Part shown: piece after piece, positions 11,968 through 23,199 of the stretch | How positions within the stretch are numbered: position 1 is the stretch's first letter | Layout: each line of letters begins with the position of its first letter | NCBI GenBank assembly: GCA_018524725.1 | Contig: JAEUWP010000334.1 | Coordinates: 1-64,000, forward strand | From: Podaxis mareebaensis | Lineage: Eukaryota > Basidiomycota > Agaricomycetes > Agaricales > Agaricaceae | Direction: 5' to 3' | Length of the DNA: 64,000 nt | Program-made: the position numbers and the translations under genes | The notes under the pieces: generated by a model | What the model saw: only the letters and a program-made list of their open reading frames with translations | The model's database searches: none | What the model was told of the DNA's origin: nothing

Positions 11968-13467
11968 CTATCCTTCTTGCTCGTCGTCGCTCTCAAAGTC
12001 GATAGCTTGAAACTTGCGCGCTTTCTTGTTAGGGTTCATTAACGATGCCGCTTTGGCCGATCGCGTTGGCCCTTTCGGCTTCGCACTAGGCTGCGGTTCT
12101 ATCAACCGGCCAATTAGGATCACCGGAACATGAATCTAACATCAAGTAAACCATGTCACCCACTTTCAGGTGGCGAATGTAGCCTTTTCTTTTGCCTCTC
12201 CTTGTCCTCCTTTCTTGAGGGTTTCGTTTCATTCTCAACGTCCTGCATTTCAACTTCACGCGTCTCTGGTTCCGGAGTCTTGGGCCTTGCCCTTGGACGG
12301 CTTGAAGTACTACTTCCACCGGAAGCATTCTCGGCAGCACTTCCTATGTCTCGATCTCCTCCTGTATTTCGCATGTCAATTAAACCAACAACCCTAACAA
12401 ACTCGCTTGGGCAAGTATAGCCCGTATAAGACTTACTCGCTTCGGCACCGGATGTTCCGCTGGACCCTCCTGCTCTTTTTGTTGAGCTAGAGACTGTTGC
12501 GGCTGTAAAAGTCGAAGGGTGCAATCTACATTTACGGGACTGAGCCTGTAGGGCAATCTTCATATGTAGATATATAACAATGAATGCCATTTGTAAGGTT
12601 CACCGTTGACATGAAGCGGGGAAACCAGGGAACCTCTTACCTCAAGAAACACGTTCGTTGCGTGTGCAGCAGCCTTTACAGGCTCAATTTCCTCTAAATC
12701 CATCGACACAGGCCTTGAACTCCCTGCGCCAAACGTCAGCTAAAATATGCACCATCATTCAATTGTAATCCATATATGACGGTTAACTGGAACAGCTCAG
12801 AGGAAACATTCCCTCACCTTGATCTTCGCACCTTTCTCGGTGCTGAATCCGGCCAAGTAAAGCTCCCCACCGACGATCGAATCAACCAACCTATCTACGA
12901 ACGTCTCCAAGAGTTTATCCGACGGTTTAGGTCCCTAGGAAACAAGCCCAATCCCAAAAATAGTCCGTCAGTATTCTCCGTCTCCCTTCACTTCGGAGGC
13001 ATGGCAAAACACTTAAATGACAAACTCGAGGACATCTCAACATCATGTCCTCCAATACGGTCCATCCCATGATCCCAACCCATGACCCAGACACAAGCCT
13101 TCCCCAACACTCCAGGCTTCCAGGCTTCCACGTACGCGGATTCCACATACCCGAATCCATTGGCGCAGCAGCAATTCCTAACAACGGCATGGGGCCATGA
13201 GACCAGTCTCCACTCCAGCTCGCACTCCCTTATACAAAGACAAAAATATACCCAAAGATACAAGGATACACTCACCACGACACCCACAACATCCTTCTCC
13301 TCCCACACACCACGCCACCACCGCCCCGCATCCCCCACCATCCCCACATGCACAGTCCACTTATCATACGTCACGCTCGACATGACGACGAACTGGTATA
13401 TACTTTGATAGATCAACTGGATCAGTTCATCTAATGGACTAAAGTTTCCTATGATGTCCGCTGACAT
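11968..13467 (-). CDS. PAXX: PAXX-like non-homologous end-joining factor (XRCC4 superfamily)
   Basis: Six exons (13467-13276, 12934-12818, 12739-12641, 12557-12437, 12361-12164, 12098-11968) give 285 residues. Residues about 22-135 match the pattern of an XRCC4-family head: two strands (YQFVVMSS, KWTVHVGMVGD), a helix (DKLLETFVDRLVDS), further strands (GELYLAGF, AKIKLTFG, PVSMDLEEI) and a helix leading out (AAHATNVFLEIALQAQ). A basic, disordered middle follows. The last exon ends with KAASLMNPNKKARKF, then IDFESD and an acidic tail. Human PAXX ends SLINPGFKSKKPAGG then VDF, the Ku70-binding motif in which Val199 and Phe201 are essential; Ile275 and Phe277 align with them here. The role would be to stabilise Ku and end-joining complexes at DNA breaks. 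The first intron is long (341 nt) and could hide a small exon, and an internal ATG at 13383 is an alternative start. The assignment is from memory of the family. Confidence 0.72.
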
Positions 13468-14588
13468 CGTCTGATTTCCAATGAACCGGAATACGCGAGT
13501 GAGAAATGGGAAAGGTGATGAGCAGTGGCGTTGAGCAAATGTTATGGGGTGAGGTGGAGTGGGTGAATTTGGGAAAGATTATGCTCAAGACAAGGCAAAG
13601 TGAAGGATGAGCGTTATGAATAAATTACTAATTGATAGGCCCAGTGCGCTTATTGGAGTCACGCCAACCTGTGTCATTCATGGCACAGACCTCCCACGTC
13701 TTCGTAGGAACAATCATCATTCGACTCTTTGACGCCCTTCTAACACACACAAAGGCAGCTACTTATTTGGATAACAGCAACTGTCTCCTCTCAACTATAA
13801 ATCACCGGCAGGGGGCATAACCTCAGAGCCCCGGTTAGGCAGCTGCCCGCAAGCTACCTATCTCGGCTAGTGGGAAGCTCCAGAGCCCTAAGAAGTGCGG
13901 GGAATGGTTCTCGCGAGCACAAATTAAAACCCTTATACAATGTATGAACGTAATCCATTTCCCCATAAACACGGGCGCGCGCGAGTACAGTATGGTCGCG
14001 CGAATCATTATCTTGGCAATAAACGACAAGCGTTATCCAGCACCCGTTGATCACTCATATCATAATGGTTCATTTGTCTATCCCCACTACACCTTGACAC
14101 GTACACTGTGCAAAGTTCTAAATAGAATCTTCCCCCAGCCATTTCCCTGTCCAGCAGAGGTGCTACAACTTCCAGTCCATTGCTGCGACAAACAAAGAGA
14201 AAAATCGTACGGATACTAATGCGTACAGGAATACGGTCAATTACAGGTGGGGATATCGAGCAGGGAGGTGATGAGGTGAGGGGATGGTAAAGAGCTGCTG
14301 GAAAAGTATTGTGGGCAAAAGAGAATCGCCAAAAGGCGTAATGTTAGCACATACACACAAGACACAGCACAAAAAGGGGGAGTCAAAAACGAAGGAGAGC
14401 GGAACTCAAAATCGAGTTTGAGACCAAGGCCGAATCACTACGATGCAACCCTTTGTTGCCACCATCAATCAATTACACAGAGAATCAAGGGAACGACGCT
14501 GAATGAGATAAATTGACGGATGGGGAATAGGTCAGAAAGTCCCGGTGGACCAAGGACCAGCAGGGTTTAAGCTAGGACGTAGACCAGA
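13468..14588. other. Intergenic, 1.1 kb
   Basis: Lies between the 5' end of the PAXX-like gene and the 3' end of the first G-alpha gene. No open frame with domain or splice support; no repeats seen. Confidence 0.5.
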
Positions 14589-16982
14589 TTAGACTAAGCT
14601 ACTGTCTTGGAGGTTTTGTCTTATGACCATGTCTTTAACTGTAACAAGGCAAAACACAGAGTGTCATCAGTAACCCGGGTCCAAATTCTAGCGTAGAAAC
14701 ACTATCAAAGTTAAGAGACAGCGACGTACCGTTCCCTAGAATGTGCTGCGTCGATTTCGGGTCCTATTTAAGGAAGGAAACACTTTAGTTACTGGATAAT
14801 TGAACATGAGCGTGAATCACGCACCGTAACCTTTGTCATATGGCAGTAGAAAACTCGCGGTGATGGTGAATGCTGCTTATGCAGCGCAGCTATAATTGTC
14901 AGCCGCCATCAGGAGCTGTTATCGCGTGTATGATCTTCGTGCGACCCACCGAATTTCTTCTTGAGGTCTGCGCAACGTTCATGAGCTAATTCTACACGGA
15001 CAATAAAAATAACTTTTAACTCACATGACGCAGCGTTCTCGAAGTCATTGGGCCGATTCCCGTAAGATATCACATAATGGCCGAACTGAATGCCTGCTTG
15101 AAGTTTGGCTGGGGATAGGACAAGGTTTGATCAGACAAGGAACACTTCTCATGACTAAGGCCATACCTCTCATGATGTCGATTTTATTCAAGAAGAGAAC
15201 TGTCTCGGTGTTCTTGAGAAGCGGATTTGATACGACGGATTTCCATAGCAATATTGAATCTTCCTAGACAACAGAAATGTCTCAGCGGCCTTCGTCTTCG
15301 AACAGCACGCAGACGCACCAGCCGGTTGACACTGGTGTCTTCCTCAAGAACCTGATAAGGATCGAGAATGTTCGCGTAAGGATATGTTAAAAAGGCAACA
15401 AGACTAGAGACGAACCTGGTCGAAGCACGAGATCGGAGCAAGAAAGATGATAGCATCCATGTTGTCGAAATAAGGCGCCCAGGCAGCTGATAGTAACACC
15501 TTGTGTCAGAAAAAAGCAGCGTGTTTTCTGGTACCCACATACCACGCTGTAAGATCAGTCATCACAACAGTCAGCCGCGGATGGGAGTTGGGAAGCGTGA
15601 TTGGACTCACCAGGGAACGTGCGCCTCCTACATCGTAAATACGCCAATCGTGGCTTAACATATTCCCTATCATCCAGTAAGGACCGCAGATCCTTGATCA
15701 CATACACTTGGCGTACCAGCTTTCAGCGTGAAGCGATGCTCAGATACTCCAATAGTCTTTAGCCGGGCTCGCAGAACATCCTCTTTACCGGTCATTACCG
15801 ACCTGTTTACCATGAGCGGGTGGAAGGCTCTCACCATCTGTTGGAACGTATCGGGGTGATGTTACTCGGTCAAGAGAGTCAAGAAAGCTGTTTACGGCGA
15901 TTATGGTGATTAGATGAAAGTGCACCGAACTCGGCAAGCTACTCACAAACCAGCCATATCCTCTAGTCTCTGTTTCCGCGCGTTTAGAAGAGCTTTAATG
16001 GTAGGATCATTCCATAGTCGTATCATATCCTCGGCGCAGGCATGAAGTACAACACCAGGGTCATCGGGGTCATCAAAATCGATATCCGCACCGCTCTCGA
16101 AACTTGTCCTTGCTGATGATAAGAGCCGGCTAAATGCACCTTTCCATTGCGAGGTAGAATTGACTGCGATCTCCCTCGCCTTGCCTGACCTGCCAGAGTG
16201 GGGAAGGTTTGTCACAGGAGTTAAATGAGTTGCTTCGAATTCGGAGGATCCCGCAGGAGACAGGCGACGTAGAAGATTCTCCTCCACCCGTTGTAACGGG
16301 AGAAGGCGCATCTTCAACCGAAGATGCTCAGGGGAAAGTGTGGGATAGTCGACTGCGGGCGAGGGAGAGTTGGGCCGTGAGGATTCACCGGGGGATCCCT
16401 GCGCCTCCGTCATAGCCTCTAATATCATTCGTATGGATCGAGCGACATTGAGCTGGATAACGGCTCGCCAAGATGCCTTCTCAGCGCTGAATGCCTGGAA
16501 GGATGGGTCAAATTTATGATGACCGCGGACTAAAGAAACAGACCTTTGGCGAATGAATCAACTGGAAATCTTCCAGAAACAACAGATTAATGGGGCAATC
16601 AGAAAATGGTCCACGAACTCACTTTTGAGGGTAGTTGACTTCCCTTTGGGATTCTTGAGTGGGAGAAGTGGTTCAGCAAAGGAACGACATACCAGACTCG
16701 CTTTGACCTATACGGCGGCAATGAGTGGAATTACAGTGCCGGGTGATGAAGCCACGCACCAAGCAGTAATATGCGGATGCATTTAGGCGCTTTTTTCTCG
16801 GCCATCCTCTGTCTGTTCAGCTCCTCGTCTATAGCATCTGACCTGCGCTGGGCCTCCGCCTCCTCAGCGAGGCGAATCTGTCGCTCCTTGGGGGTCTCAT
16901 CTGGAGGCGGGGCGATGGCCTTTGTGAGGGGATCCTCGTCGTTGTTGTAGTTGTAGTCGTGGGAGCGCTTGAACTTGGGCAT
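14589..16982 (-). CDS. Non-canonical heterotrimeric G-protein alpha subunit (copy 1)
   Basis: Seventeen exons (16982-16760, 16707-16693, 16643-16623, 16569-16544, 16494-15947, 15887-15835, 15782-15717, 15666-15611, 15546-15543, 15486-15416, 15351-15319, 15263-15167, 15108-15025, 14967-14950, 14889-14825, 14763-14730, 14638-14589) give 487 residues. The G-alpha landmarks are present: P-loop GQSESGKST, switch I Arg and Thr (RLKTIGV), switch II DVGGARS, guanine motif FLNKID. Departures from canonical G-alpha are a charged 74-residue N-terminus without the MG-C lipidation signal, a Ser/Pro-rich insertion of about 100 residues in the helical domain, Ala in place of the catalytic Gln of switch II, and a weak TCAT motif (HMTKVTD). 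Slow GTP hydrolysis is inferred. The exons include one of 4 nt and one of 15 nt. A more degenerate relative lies at 31166-33174. Confidence 0.9.
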
Positions 16983-19900
16983 GGGTGATGGGGAGGGGAT
17001 AGAGAGGAAAGGGAGATGGGAGGGATTAAGAGTGAATGAAAAGCAGGAACCAGAAAAGGCTTTCGGTGGAGTCCATGAAGATTACGGGAAGGCCATTCCC
17101 AGGTGAGATGAAGGAGATCCTCAGCCGATGATGGATCTGGCCAACCCAATGTGGTCACTCAGGGTCTGACTATCACCCTGTCACTTGATGTGGATATGTC
17201 AATTATTCTGTCAATTATTCTCCTTCTGTCACCTACTAATGCCCTTTCTCAACAGCACTGTCTTGACGCTGGGTCCGTAGCATCATTCACCGGTGCACTC
17301 CCCGATGCACAGTCCAACTGTCGCATGCAATCTGACGCAGCTGACATGGTAGTCCGTAGCCCGTCCTATATTTTGTGTTATTCAATGCCACCACAACCAA
17401 CTATCTCAACGTCGGTCAACTGACACCACTTCAGCACGTTGCCATTCTTCGATGAGGCTTCTTTTGCATCGACGCACTACCATACACGCGGTCCACTCGC
17501 CCTCCAGTATCTCAATTCTGATCCGTTACCGTTGAAACCTAATTCTTCGGACGGCCGCCGGATAAATGATTATCACGAACGAACCATTTCGCTGTAGTCA
17601 ACGTCTGACGATTAGTGGTTTGCCGTATTGATGCTGTTGTCGATAACTACATTTTCAATGTCAGCCCCGGTCGCCACAAAGGTTCTCAACATGTCCGCGG
17701 TCGAGAGAATCCCGAGGGAGACACCTCAAGAATCAAGTCTTGGCCAACCGTTCGTGAATTATGGAACTGAGCGACCTCCCTCGGCTTGGGACTTAACTAT
17801 CTCGGTGAGTTCTCAGCACCCATACAACACCGTCGTTGTGTCTCCCACTGGCTAATGGCCCTATCTCTTGTTCCTCACTACAAGGGCTCTGAGAGAGATA
17901 TGTACATCGCTCCAGCGCCTTTATATCGATAAGAACAGCAACTTGGCTTGGAACCTCGTCATAGCCCCGCTCGTTGTCCCGCATGCCCCACACCCTGACG
18001 ATCGTTGCATCTTTGCCTGACCACGCTTTCGTTTCTGGCTAAAACAAGCGTCTGTGATGTTCACTGCTTATGGCCTCTATCCCTCTGGCAACTGTAACCG
18101 CCCGTCATCAAAATACTTGTTTCTCCCTCTCTCTCAGTCCCCAAAGCCGCTAATACATGTCGCTTGTGTTTCGTCAGAGTTTGCCCTTACGTGTCAAAAG
18201 CTAGCACTTATGAGTATGCCTCCGAATCTTGAATCTTCCCTATCCCATCAGGTGTTTTATGGTCCTACTACTGTTCACGGACATCAGTCGGTGTAAATCC
18301 GTTCCTCGTGTTTGGGACTTCTCCGATTTCTCCGCTCTCGGAACTAGATGGATGCAGAGAAGACGTTATTGTCCTAAAACCGATGGCCTACTTCGCACTG
18401 GCTGCATCCTTTAAAAGGCGAACCGAAACACAGCTCTCGCGCATTCAAATAACAACTCGATTTCGATTTTGTGGGGTCTTCGCTAAATGTCTATTTCCAC
18501 GTCTGCACACCCCATCTTGTTGATGCTGGAAAAAAATAGAACACAATAAACCCATATGCGCAAGGCTCATGATCCATGATCCACACTTGCCACTGTAGTG
18601 TTGACGGCTCTGTTCCGTTCTCCATATGTCTTCCACCCTCGCCGGGCATACTTGATTGGCTGCGTTGATCTTCTGGGTCCGACAGCGAACTCTGCGACTT
18701 CTATTCGCTCGAGCGACTAATAGCCATGTAACATGTAACATTATTTGTGATCAACCTCTTCAACGTACCTCTCTGCTGTTTCGCCGAACGCCGGCTTTCC
18801 ACGTCTGAACTACTGACTGATCGGTGACAACGATGCTAATATAGACCTTCTGGTCGCCTCTTCTTTTGTAGTTGACACAGAAGCCTCAAACTTCTTCCTC
18901 CGTGTGATTTTTTTTTTTTTGGAATATCTGTCTGACTCGCCACAGGTATAGTTAGCGGGACTCTCCCGAGTCTATGACTAATAATCAGATCCCCACACAT
19001 CTTCTGTGTACAAATCGGCCAGCCATGGAAAGGCACCAAGTCTTCATATTATAAGTAAACGTAAATTCAAAGAAACCCCATGAGAATAAGATCTAGGATT
19101 CAATTACAATCTTGAACATTTCTCATGCTCAGCCCTGAACCCAAGTGAGTCAAAGTTGCGGGCGTGATGAAAGCATTGTAATAGATGTCCCGAGGTACAA
19201 AGCGAAATTGCCATATTTCACATACATACTCTCACATCGCAGGATGTTGTTGCGACTAAGACGGGGATAGTCCCGTAACACGGATCGTATACTTACTTCG
19301 CTTCACGCTGTAGATTCTCTCCACAGCACGTGCCACCGTCCTATAGAGGTCAAGCTATTGAATGTCGCCGACTACGACGGTCATGCAAACCAACTCAATG
19401 AAACACCAACAACTGCCCAGGAAATTCCGGGGATCAAATCGGGTGCTAAGAAAGTGGCAAGCAGAACAGCGACGTCTGTTGTATACAACAAACCTCAAGG
19501 TCCAGTGTCTAAGTAGCTGATGAACAACTTATGTGGGCATGTCTGCCCACGTAGGAACTTATGAGGCTCAGAAGATCCGAAGATATGTGAATCCCTTATC
19601 CCCTCGCTGTTCCATGTCACGGTTCGATGCCGGTGTATACCTGCTGCAGCGCTTAGGGGAACGCCACAAGCTGGGGTAACGTACTCATTAGTGCCACGGC
19701 GACATTCTGAATTGTGAATATTCTCGTGGACGGATGGACGGCGGCCGCGTTTACTAAACCGGCCAACCGCGCGCTAAAGCTCCTATTCATTCACATTCAC
19801 TTTGGTTACCCTCCGGTACACCAAGCTCATTTTCTGTCTTATTTCAAACTGAGACTACTATCTGGAACGTAGGGCTTGTGTAACAGTACCGGTGAACTCC

Positions 19901-21660
19901 TGAGCTTCGTAAAACGCGTTTCCTTGGCCCTTCCCCCGCCTATTCACACAACGACACAGCTGCTTTTCGCGAATAGCGGTAACGCTATCCTATCCAGTCT
20001 ATAGAATTGTTCATTGGAGTAGATCAAATGGTAGGAAACCGAATTGTGTGACACCGGGAGATATTATTCTGCCTTCTGCCTTCAGACTTATTCACGTCAG
20101 CAACGGCATTGAATTCAACGGACTCAACCGCCCCAAATCATGTTTCAAGCTACCAGTCTCACAACCTTTGGCTTGCAGATCCCCAGAGAATTTTTATCCA
20201 AGAATGTAATCAAGTATCCCAAGACCTGGTGAGCGGTGATACCAGGCACATTTCCAACTTCGGACTTTCGACCCTCGCTCAATACTATTCCCGTTTGGAT
20301 GCAGTATGATGGTCCCTTTCTGCTTTATCGTTCTCAATCCCTGAACTCCTGGACTTTACGAGCCCAAGCTCAAGTTCCGCTCATTCCTACGTCCCGGTTC
20401 ACAACCCGACATTAGGGCGGGTCGGGGTTTCGGCAGACCCATTGGGCACGGATTCTACCTCTGCCTCAGGAACCCAAGTTCTCAAGTCCCAGATTAGCAA
20501 TCTCCTGTCATTGAGATACCTATGATAGCCCCACCCTTGTAGTTTCTACCTCAACGTATCTGCTAGTCATGTGCCGTGATCATGTCCATTGATATTCCTC
20601 TCGTACAATTTCAACCTCTAAATCGCTCCAGACTACCGATAGGAGGCTCCGCCATCCACGGTGCAGCCTGTCATACGCACATACCTCATATCTCATGTAC
20701 ATACGTATGGCTATTTAGTATCATCCCAGTTGTGGCGCTAACATGACCGAGGCCGACTGCTTCCCCCGGGAGCATCCGAATGAGTAGTTGAATCCTTTCA
20801 TGGCAGGATCATCCGCCCGGCCCATCCAGCTTCCATATCCTTAGCCACTCTAGGCTCACCAGAAGGCGGAGCAACAAAATGAAAACTCAAATTGCACCAA
20901 CGGCCGGCGGCACGCCGTAACGTCGATTCTGATTGATAATTAACTCATTTCATGTCGGTTCCTTTGGGAGCTGCGGCTAAGGCTTTTAGCGTTCAGTTCA
21001 GGGATAAAAACACTCTAGTACGGTATATTACTTTTCCGTTTTGTCTGGGAAACATTCTCAAAATACTATTGGTATACACTCCACTTCACTGCGATTTTTC
21101 ACCGTTCTCTCGGCATTCTTATTCTGCCATGGTACGACCTTCCTCTTGGCTTGAACGTCGCCCCTAGTACAACTGGATCGGCACTGTGACAACGCTATCA
21201 AGGTTGGTATCCCGAGCTAGGGTGAGTTGTGTACATGCCTGGAAGGTACATTTTGGGATCAAGTCAGGACCAAATGCACTTTTATGGGTTCTATCATTTC
21301 TGTGATGATAAGAGAGTTGGTCAGGGACTCACTAATTACCTGTGTAGTATGTTTGACGTAGCATTATGCGCCACTCGCCTAGAGCGTTTAGCCCTTGACC
21401 AGTACTTAAAATAAAGTTTGGCGTAGCGATGGTGGCAGCACGAATTATCTCGTGAAGAGCTTAAGTGCCTGGAGGATATGACTCAAGTACGACTACAGGT
21501 GAAGAATCATAATACCAGATGTCCAATTGCCTTCAACATCTGCGCGAATTATATATGTTTCTCGGCCCCGGCACGCACATCTTCAGCGCCGTCGGCGATT
21601 CACTGTGCAGCATATCGCTTGTCCCTATCAAGCCTTTGCTTTGCATCCCCTTCACCTCGT
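16983..21660. other. 4.7-kb stretch without a supported gene
   Basis: No reading frame here combines length, splice sites and a recognisable domain. A plus-strand frame at 17151-17423 starts with a hydrophobic stretch but has no further support. A short hairpin (GTGGGCA/TGCCCAC) at 19533-19550 is flanked by the direct repeat AACTTATG at 19526-19533 and 19556-19563, which may be chance. An 11-12 nt T run lies near 18909. The rest is unremarkable unique-looking sequence of mixed composition. Confidence 0.5.
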
Positions 21661-22440
21661 TCACCTTTTCCTCTCTTCGTCAACCCTTGACCGTCCCCAA
21701 CCTAACCAGCTGAACCAACCCTGTTTCACGTCTTCTCCTGCTTTGTTCATCTCGTTCCGGCCTTCACGAGCCCGTTGCTCAGTCGCATCCCGCGCCTCGT
21801 CATACAAACGTTCTGATGAATCGCGTGCACGATGCACGGACTGTTTAGCCGAATCATACTTAGCTTCAGCCTCGTGGGCCAAAGCTCCAGACCGTTCTTT
21901 CACATCCTCAACGATGCTACGACCCTGGGCTCTCCCCTCGTCGGTTTTGTGATCGACGTCAGATTTAGTTTCTTGGAACTGTTTCTTTGTGGCATCCTTG
22001 AGGAGTATAAGCAGAAAGCAAGTATACTCATGAAATTACTCGTACTTTGGCCTCGTCATATTTAAGCCTGCCTTCTTGGACAGTATCGCCAACTCGTGAT
22101 CTTGCTGCTGCTGCACTTTCCCGAGCTTTCTGTTTCATCTCCTCTTCGTCAGCACGGGCTTTCTTTTTCAGCTCCTCCTCTTCGTTGGGGTTTCTCTTGA
22201 AATAGAAGTAGGCGCCGCCAATGGCTGCCACACCAAAGCCAACATATAAAAGGGTGTTATCGGCATCTTTTGGCGTAGGTTCCTGTCCTGTGGCATACCG
22301 ACGGTTTGAGATCTGAGTCAGCTGTTTAATGCTGGGACAACAATTGAAGGACTGATGATGTTTACTCTCGAGGAAACTGCAGCCCGAGCAGTTGGAGGAG
22401 ACCTAGTAGAAACAATACGGATCGCTTGGGAGCGCAACAT
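21661..22440 (-). CDS. Mitochondrial-type single-pass membrane protein with long charged coiled coil
   Basis: Three exons (22440-22366, 22312-22046, 21996-21661) give 225 residues. The first exon has the look of a mitochondrial presequence: Arg, Ser and Ala-rich, no acidic residues. A RRYATG segment follows, which may be the cleavage region. One membrane helix (about residues 45-63, YVGFGVAAIGGAYFYF) comes next. The rest is very rich in Lys, Glu, Ala and Arg with LEA/apolipoprotein-like 11-mer character and ends with a WFSWLGWG aromatic patch and a basic tail. It resembles fungal proteins annotated as calcofluor-white-hypersensitive or LEA-like, whose role is poorly defined; inner-membrane or stress functions are guesses. 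Introns are 53 and 49 nt. It is divergent from the kinase gene starting at 23200. Confidence 0.8.
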
Positions 22441-23199
22441 TATTGATGAAGGAATGAAATGAGATGTTCTGTGAGGGATTTTGAGAACTAGAACGACTGT
22501 GAGTCTTATACTCGGAATGCCGTTTCCCCACATTATGACGTCTATGACGTACCATGTCATCACGTGCGCTCTGACATTCTGTGTGCTCATCCCGCTGTAA
22601 TGCTATCTCTTCTGGCTGTGACTGCCTCTCTATAGCCTTCTATAACACCAACGCAGGTACACATCTCCTTCTCCTAGGAACATAACGTTACTAGACTCTC
22701 GTTGATAGTGCAACATATATCCATCCGCACATGATCTCACCCACTGGATTTTCAGACCCACGCGGACAGCTTTTTAGGCGTGTTTTTCCCATGAATGAGG
22801 CCTGAGGAGTGTATGTCTCCTTTACAATCTCCTTTCCCAATTAGATACTCTGACATCCCCATCATGGATCCGCAAAGACTCTTGCCACCACTTCCACTCG
22901 CCTGTCATAATCCATTCTAATTTTAAAGAAAATGTCTGCTCAACGCACGTGATCGCGTCTATCTTATCTCTCCTCAATCTCTGCCTGAGTCAGTTTTTTT
23001 TCCTGCCTGGAGGAGAAAGGAAAACTGTTATCAAGCTTCGCGGTTGTGCAACGCTACACTTGCGATCCGTGTTCAGCGTGCTATTTGTTCGGCTCGATCT
23101 TTTTATAGTTGTCTGTAGCGGTCCTCTCTTGTTTTCTTGCTTCCTGTCCCAAGTTACCCCGTTCCGGACACCTTGCTTTCTGATCGTTGTCCCATTGCA
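22441..23199. promoter_or_regulatory. Shared divergent intergenic region
   Basis: This 759-bp gap separates the start of the minus-strand membrane protein gene from the start of the plus-strand nicotinamide riboside kinase gene, so it must carry both promoters. The CACGTG-like string GCACGTGATC near 22944 is a plausible bHLH site. I cannot place transcription starts. Confidence 0.45.

Noticed and set aside
13178..13275. Continuation of the first PAXX-like exon past the donor
   Set aside because: The frame stays open but becomes Val/Tyr/Cys-rich without family match; the GTGAGT donor at 13275 gives the expected helix next.
17151..17423. Possible small secreted protein with hydrophobic start
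   Set aside because: The hydrophobic run is inside, not at the start, and the rest shows no Cys pattern or known fold; an isolated frame in a gene-free region.
19610..19660. GGTTCGATGCC segment resembling a tRNA T-arm
   Set aside because: Only three bases of the stem pair, and no cloverleaf can be drawn upstream.
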